A stretch of DNA of 11,010 nt from Bacteroidales bacterium (lineage in GTDB: Bacteria; Bacteroidota; Bacteroidia; Bacteroidales; VadinHA17), in the NCBI GenBank assembly GCA_003501665.1, contig DNOQ01000270.1, forward strand, positions 1-11,010, given 5' to 3'. Numbering within the stretch: position 1 is the stretch's first letter; every line of letters starts with the position of its first letter. Shown here one piece after another: positions 8,001 through 11,010 of this stretch. The translations under genes and the position numbers were made by a program. The notes beneath the pieces are model-generated. The model searched no databases and was not told the DNA's origin. It saw nothing but the letters and a program-made list of their open reading frames with translations.

Positions 8001-8154
8001 TCTGGTCGGCAGGAATCTCTTTTTCTTCCTGAATAAAGCTGAGCATTCAGATCCTGAAATAGTGGTCGGAACTGACAATACTCATGAAGGACGTGAAGCA
8101 TTTGCACTTCCTACAACACGTACGTTTGGCGTGTCACTTAATTTCGATTTTTAA
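5095..8154 (+). CDS. SusC/RagA-family TonB-dependent outer-membrane receptor
   Basis: The protein has 1019 residues, a normal length for the family. A signal peptide (cleavage likely after AFA, residue 21) is followed by the carboxypeptidase-regulatory-like domain (about 23-100, with SGTVKSSEDGLGIIGATVVVKG), a TonB-box-like stretch LQDVIVTAFG (102-111), the plug domain (about 113-232) with the SusC signature SPDDIESISVLKGANAAALYG (196-216), YGSRANNGAIIVTTKSG (215-231), and then a long 22-stranded-type beta-barrel ending in an aromatic residue (SLNFDF). It forms the outer-membrane channel that, with its SusD partner as lid, imports oligomers using TonB-ExbBD energy. The substrate cannot be told from sequence. 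The ATG at 5095 gives the full signal peptide; the leader is A/T-rich without a Shine-Dalgarno sequence. The SusD-like gene follows after 27 bp. There is no N-terminal STN domain, so signalling to an anti-sigma factor is not expected. Confidence 0.95.
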   Translation: MRKFIFLIAFLIFTGLQSAFAQRTISGTVKSSEDGLGIIGATVVVKGTTVGTTTDVNGAFTLGIPAGAQTLSISYVGMKTVEVAIGTQAVFDVVLNPDVLALQDVIVTAFGISRQTKSLTYAAQSVTTDALTEARNPNVMTGLSGKVSGMIITQTGSGVGGSTKVLLRGNRSMTGSSQPIYVVDGVTLAGSIENLSPDDIESISVLKGANAAALYGSRANNGAIIVTTKSGKGARQGVTTSIGFTYQANQANILEKPQNIYGQGANGTYAKAATVSWGPKMEGQMVDHWSNDPNYYLYGKQYAFEPQPDNIKDFFRIGNSFATNLGVNINSELSNIVFSYTNSNDGGIIDGNDLKRHNLNVRITSDLTKKLSLDTKLNVIRQNFSNVFITGETFENPMRYLYMLPRNIRSEDIQHYEFINPAGQLRQHYWKVNDNGSGNPYWSVYNAVQPSKRQRALAMMSLKYKILPGLSIQGRSGFDGTYTNTEWKRNNDTYTNAYYGAYSKTNSSSYEWNNDVLVTFNKKFGEFALDLNAGANHRLNESENVSGSGSIFNIENMFALANTKDPRPGEGYGKKVVQSVYGFGELAWRNAIFLNLTGRNDWSSTLPAASRSYFYPSVGLTAVIDDLITLPEMFTHVKVRTSYAEVGSDADAYNLFRTASVSLGTIGLSSTMPNENLKPERTRSIEVGLDLRMFRDRARLSATWYQTNTYDQLFATPVPVTSGVSSVYQNGADVQNRGLELTLGAVVIDKRDFSWDIMLNWSKNTSKILEIAEGFDVLSRGTDFIREYKLVVGQPFGDVYAKGWQRDANGNVIINQANGLPLITSGMTVKVANYNPDWLGGLSNTITYKNFSLNALIDARWGGSYISFTEAITAGNGILDYTAIGREAESLLFGKDIFKDETGVTPEGAKNTKKTNAEAFWNNVGGRNNPAGEAFVRDATNIRLREVILGYNLPKDLVSKTFFSNARVSLVGRNLFFFLNKAEHSDPEIVVGTDNTHEGREAFALPTTRTFGVSLNFDF

Positions 8155-8181
8155 TATAGTAACAAGTTAAAACGATATAAC

Positions 8182-9795
8182 ATGAAAAACCTGTTAAGAT
8201 TGATAACTGTTCTTATAATTGCCGTTTTTATCGGCAGTTGTACAAAGAATTTTGATGAAATAAATACTAATCCCAAATCTATTACACTGGCCAGCCTCGA
8301 CAAGTCATCATACGGACTTGTCGCAAAGAGAGCCATAGTATATTCCGCTTATCTCAGAAACTCGTCCGGGATGCAGACATATCACTCGCTATTCGGCGAT
8401 GTTTATGCGAACTATTTTGCGACCACACACCCGAACTTCCTCTCCGACAGATACGTGCTTGTAGGAAGCTGGCTGAACGGTTCTTTAAGATCATTCTATC
8501 AGAATGTGGCACCCCCAATAAAGTATTGTGTAGATTTTGCTGCCAATAATGATATGCCCGTTGAAGAAGCTATTATGAAAATCTGGCGCGTAAATGCATT
8601 TGCAAAATATGCCGATTCATACGGAGCCATTCCTTATTCAAGTTTCGGGAACATGGAAAAATCTGTTCCTTATGACCAGCTACCCGATATGTATACGCAA
8701 TTCTTCAAGGAACTTGATGAAGCAGTGGATGTGCTTAAAGCAAACCTGTCACTTGTAACTTCGGCACCTCTGGCTGCTTTCGATGATGTTTATAAAGGGA
8801 ATATTGCAAAATGGGCTAAACTGGGAAGCTCTTTGCGCTTAAGGCTCGCTCTGCACTGCAAATATGTGAATGCCTCACTTGCAAAAACACAGGCCGAGGC
8901 TGCAGTTGCCGACGGGGTTATTGAGTCTGTAGCTGATAATGCCAAAGTAGCTACTTCCATTGACTGGTTCAATGCATATTGCACAATTACTTCCTGGATG
9001 GAGTTCAGGATGAGCTCCGACATGGAAAGTATTATGAAAGGTTACCTGGATCCACGTGTTCAGTCATTCTTCCAGGTTGCAAAAAATCCTGACAGAACGG
9101 ATGATCCTGCAGGAGTGGTATTTGATTTTGAAGGAATGAGGAACGGCCAGACCAAATCGAACAGGCAGGGATTAAGTTTTAATCAGGGTTCTTCAGATAT
9201 GCACAAATCATGGGTCACGCTCGGAGCAGCAGGTCCCGCATGGAGAGTAATGGGTGCCGACGAATCGTACTTTCTGAGAGCTGAAGGTGCACTTGAAGGC
9301 TGGGCAATGGGTGGAACAGCCCAGGAGCTTTATGAAAAAGGAATTAAAGCATCGTTCGACGAATTCGGATACACCGACCATTTAAACCTGGCCGGAGAAG
9401 ATTACATTACAAGTACAAGGGTACCCGCGAGTCCGGGTGCTGACCTCTCCGCCCCCGGGACAATTATTCAGCCTGTTTCCACAATACCGATAGCATTTCT
9501 GGCCAGCGGCACCAAAGAGGAACAACTTGAGCAGATCATAACACAAAAGTGGATCGGACTCTATCCCGAAAACAGTCATGAAGCCTGGACCGTACGAAGG
9601 ATAACTAAGTATCCGAAGCTGCTACCCCGACTTGAAAGCGAAGAGCCCTTGATTGCTGCAACATCTCTGCCCACAAGACTCACTTTCATAACAAGTGAGT
9701 ACACCGACAACGCAGCTGAGGTTCAAAAAGCTGTAACCGGACTTGGCGGACCGGACAATGGGACTACCAAGTTGTGGTGGGATAAGAAGCCCTAA
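8182..9795 (+). CDS. SusD/RagB-family nutrient-binding outer-membrane lipoprotein (SusD-like_2 type)
   Basis: The protein has 537 residues. The lipoprotein signal ends in IGSC (Cys20). It is followed by TKNFDEINTNPKS, the characteristic start of the SusD-like_2 group, with acidic residues just after the cysteine that fit a Bacteroidota surface-export signal. The family's helical TPR-like core follows, and near the C-terminus there is a conserved block around EQIITQKWIGLYPENSHEAW (about 449-468) then RRITKYPKLLP. It should sit on the outer leaflet, cap the SusC-like barrel and bind the incoming nutrient. It lies 27 bp downstream of the receptor gene on the same strand and is followed within 30 bp by a terminator, so the unit appears to be just these two genes. 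The group includes partners for glycans and other polymers, so the substrate is open. Confidence 0.93.
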   Translation: MKNLLRLITVLIIAVFIGSCTKNFDEINTNPKSITLASLDKSSYGLVAKRAIVYSAYLRNSSGMQTYHSLFGDVYANYFATTHPNFLSDRYVLVGSWLNGSLRSFYQNVAPPIKYCVDFAANNDMPVEEAIMKIWRVNAFAKYADSYGAIPYSSFGNMEKSVPYDQLPDMYTQFFKELDEAVDVLKANLSLVTSAPLAAFDDVYKGNIAKWAKLGSSLRLRLALHCKYVNASLAKTQAEAAVADGVIESVADNAKVATSIDWFNAYCTITSWMEFRMSSDMESIMKGYLDPRVQSFFQVAKNPDRTDDPAGVVFDFEGMRNGQTKSNRQGLSFNQGSSDMHKSWVTLGAAGPAWRVMGADESYFLRAEGALEGWAMGGTAQELYEKGIKASFDEFGYTDHLNLAGEDYITSTRVPASPGADLSAPGTIIQPVSTIPIAFLASGTKEEQLEQIITQKWIGLYPENSHEAWTVRRITKYPKLLPRLESEEPLIAATSLPTRLTFITSEYTDNAAEVQKAVTGLGGPDNGTTKLWWDKKP

Positions 9796-9822
9796 GTTAA
9801 TACTGATTAATTGAATATATAG

Positions 9823-9847
9823 AAAGCACCCTCCCGGGTGCTTTTTT
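9823..9847 (+). terminator. Factor-independent terminator after the SusCD unit
   Basis: A 9-bp perfect stem AAAGCACCC / GGGTGCTTT with a TCCC loop is followed by a run that gives six consecutive T. It lies 28 bp after the SusD-like stop codon. Confidence 0.9.
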
Positions 9848-9859
9848 AATTATTTACAA

Positions 9860-9884
9860 ACGACTATAAAAGGTTACCAGTCGT
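9860..9884. repeat. Inverted repeat ACGACT-N13-AGTCGT
   Basis: The 6-bp arms at 9860-9865 and 9879-9884 flank a 13-nt spacer that itself contains the small palindrome GGTTACC. It lies between the SusCD terminator and the ssb promoter box, so it could be an operator of ssb. There is no further support. Confidence 0.35.
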
Positions 9885-9925
9885 ATACAAATAATTAATT
9901 ACCGATACACTTCTGAAGGATGGCT

Positions 9926-9933
9926 TAAGTTTG
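9926..9933 (+). promoter_or_regulatory. Likely -7 promoter box of ssb
   Basis: TAAGTTTG matches the Bacteroidota -7 consensus TAnnTTTG exactly and lies 40 bp upstream of the ssb ATG, giving a leader of roughly 30-35 nt. A clear TTTG-type -33 element is not seen, which lowers confidence. Confidence 0.5.
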
Positions 9934-9973
9934 CTGAAAGATTTTATCATTGTCAAACTTAAAACACGAAACC

Positions 9974-10333
9974 ATGAGCAGTTCACTAAGAAACAGAGTA
10001 ACTCTGATCGGCAATCTGGGACAGGATCCGACATTAAAAACACTTGACGACGGAAGAAAAGTGGCTCACTTCACAATTGCCACGAATGATGGCTTTAAAA
10101 ATGCCGACGGGCAAAAAGTTGAGGAAGCCACATGGCACAACATCGTCGCATGGAACGGGCTTGCAGAAACAGCATCAAAATTTCTTACAAAGGGAAGAGA
10201 AGTCGCGTTGGAAGGAAGAATTGTCTACAGAACCTATGAAGACAAGAAAGGTGTGATAAAATATATCACGGAAATAGTCCTGAACGATTTTCTGTTCCTT
10301 CGGTCTTCAAAAGGGAAACAAAAGGAAGAATAG
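9974..10333 (+). CDS. ssb: Single-stranded DNA-binding protein, short form
   Basis: The protein has 119 residues from ATG at 9974. A TTG eight codons upstream (9950) is in frame, but the family's N-terminus starts at the ATG (MSSSLRNRVTLIGNLGQDP). One OB-fold spans about residues 6-110, with the usual motifs: RVTLIGNLGQDP (8-19), AHFTIATND (31-39), TWHNIVAWNGLAE (53-65) with the base-stacking tryptophans, and GREVALEGRI (74-83). It coats single-stranded DNA during replication and repair. The C-terminus ends SSKGKQKEE directly after the OB-fold: the flexible linker and the acidic DDDIPF-type tip that recruits partner proteins are absent. Short SSBs occur in Bacteroidota beside a full-length one, so this may be a paralogue. 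It has its own likely promoter and ends at a shared terminator. Confidence 0.92.
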   Translation: MSSSLRNRVTLIGNLGQDPTLKTLDDGRKVAHFTIATNDGFKNADGQKVEEATWHNIVAWNGLAETASKFLTKGREVALEGRIVYRTYEDKKGVIKYITEIVLNDFLFLRSSKGKQKEE

Positions 10334-10366
10334 TCCGCGGATTTCTTTGCTGCATTTCCGATGTGT

Positions 10367-10393
10367 AAAAGGCTGCCCCGGGGCAGCCTTTTT
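10367..10393. terminator. Bidirectional terminator between ssb and iorB
   Basis: A perfect inverted repeat with 13-bp arms, AAAAGGCTGCCCC / GGGGCAGCCTTTT, is followed by a fifth T on the plus strand and has four T at its minus-strand exit. It sits between the convergent stops of ssb (10333) and iorB (10400) and can serve both. Confidence 0.92.
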
Positions 10394-10399
10394 ATATCA

Positions 10400-10969
10400 T
10401 TAAGCATAATCACGCCCTGCTTCCAAAGCTTTCAGATTAATATTCACAATTTCCTCTCCCTTTTTTTCAAAGAGTTTCCTGACAGCATTTTCAAGATAGC
10501 TGAAAGGAACCCTGATATATGGTGATGCAGCACCAAGAATAACCATATTTACCGATTTTGAAGATCCTGTATTCTTTGCAATGGTATCAGCATCAATGAT
10601 TTTATGATTCCTTATCTTACGAATCTCCGACAATATCTCTTCAACCGGGGGATAATCGCTTATATTAATATATGGATTGGAATTTGTGACAATCCATCCT
10701 CCGGCCGAAAGCCAGGGAAGATACCGGAGTGATTCCATAGGTTCGACAGAGATAACAAGATCGGCCCTGCCGTGAGGAATAAGATCTGAATGGACAGGCT
10801 GGTCTGAAAGCCTGAAATGAGAATATACATCTCCTCCCCTCTGGCTCATGCCATGAACTTCGGATTGCTTGAAGAAAAGGTTTTCCTCAAGAGCAGCCAG
10901 TCCTATTACAGCTGCAATTGACAGTATTCCCTGTCCTCCCACACCCGCTAATATTATATCATTTTTCAT
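10400..10969 (-). CDS. iorB: Indolepyruvate:ferredoxin oxidoreductase, beta subunit
   Basis: The protein has 189 residues, the normal length for IorB. It is the 2-oxoacid:ferredoxin oxidoreductase gamma-type domain throughout: GVGGQGIL at 9-16, SEVHGMSQRGGDV at 36-48, an acidic DLVISVEPMESLRYL stretch (70-84), and NMVILGAAS (141-149). Together with the alpha subunit (IorA: thiamine diphosphate and Fe-S clusters) it converts aryl-pyruvates such as indolepyruvate to aryl-acetyl-CoA and reduces ferredoxin in the cytoplasm. This is a reaction of anaerobic aromatic amino-acid fermentation, or of synthesis run in reverse. No cysteine clusters are present, as expected for this subunit. iorA is normally immediately upstream and would lie beyond the right edge. 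The start is ATG at 10969, with MKNDIILAGVGGQG as the usual N-terminus. It is convergent with ssb. Confidence 0.93.
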   Translation of the reverse strand: MKNDIILAGVGGQGILSIAAVIGLAALEENLFFKQSEVHGMSQRGGDVYSHFRLSDQPVHSDLIPHGRADLVISVEPMESLRYLPWLSAGGWIVTNSNPYINISDYPPVEEILSEIRKIRNHKIIDADTIAKNTGSSKSVNMVILGAASPYIRVPFSYLENAVRKLFEKKGEEIVNINLKALEAGRDYA

Positions 10970-11010
10970 ACAGGATCGGTTAACTTAATAATTCAAGTTG
11001 CTGGTTGCTG
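10970..11010 (-). other. Edge segment upstream of iorB
   Basis: These 41 bases upstream of iorB contain minus-strand stop codons in all three frames, so any upstream gene such as iorA ends here or beyond the edge. The last 14 bases are two exact copies of GTTGCTG. Too little is present to say whether this is coding. Confidence 0.4.

Noticed and set aside
7734..8078. A 114-codon antisense frame inside the SusC-like gene
   Set aside because: The plus-strand receptor is unambiguous here, and the antisense product has no recognisable motif; it is a shadow frame.
9950..9973. TTG start giving ssb eight extra residues
   Set aside because: SSB homologues begin at about the ATG at 9974, and the extra residues SNLKHET have no family counterpart; the -7 box at 9926-9933 would also leave almost no leader.

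Overview
The window reads as chromosome of an anaerobic or facultative member of the Bacteroidota, probably the order Bacteroidales. The signs are a SusC/RagA receptor followed by a SusD/RagB lipoprotein, A/T-rich leaders without Shine-Dalgarno sequences, a TAnnTTTG-type promoter box, Bacteroidota-restricted envelope families (DUF5107, DUF6057-like), and an indolepyruvate:ferredoxin oxidoreductase subunit, which is typical of anaerobic amino-acid metabolism. No phage, transposase, CRISPR array, tRNA or rRNA was seen. All calls come from reading the sequence; no database search was run.

Layout. Positions 1-4587 hold three genes on the minus strand that look like one operon, transcribed right to left. 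The first is a lipoprotein with a single CXXCH haem-type motif and a TolB/PD40 beta-propeller (4587-3034). Nine bases on is a polytopic membrane protein with a helical-repeat C-terminal half (3024-1240). After 47 more bases comes the first 397 codons of a large secreted DUF5107 protein (1192-1), cut by the left edge. A 507-bp A/T-rich divergent intergenic region (4588-5094) follows, with two CCCGCC...GGCGGG palindromes and several short direct repeats. On the plus strand lies a two-gene nutrient-import unit: the SusC-like TonB-dependent receptor (5095-8154) and the SusD-like lipoprotein (8182-9795), closed by a strong terminator (9823-9847). A short single-stranded DNA-binding protein gene (9974-10333, plus) has its own likely promoter. 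It converges on iorB (10969-10400, minus), and a perfect bidirectional terminator hairpin separates them.

How the genes may work together. SusC and SusD should form an outer-membrane 'pedal-bin' importer for an oligomeric nutrient. No glycoside hydrolase, peptidase, sigma/anti-sigma pair or hybrid two-component regulator is in the window, so the substrate cannot be read off. The divergent operon is also entirely envelope-located (lipoprotein, inner-membrane protein, secreted protein). Its function is not established, and it is the most interesting part of the window: a possible redox-linked, propeller-based envelope system next to a SusCD pair. ssb and iorB are housekeeping or metabolic genes unrelated to that system.
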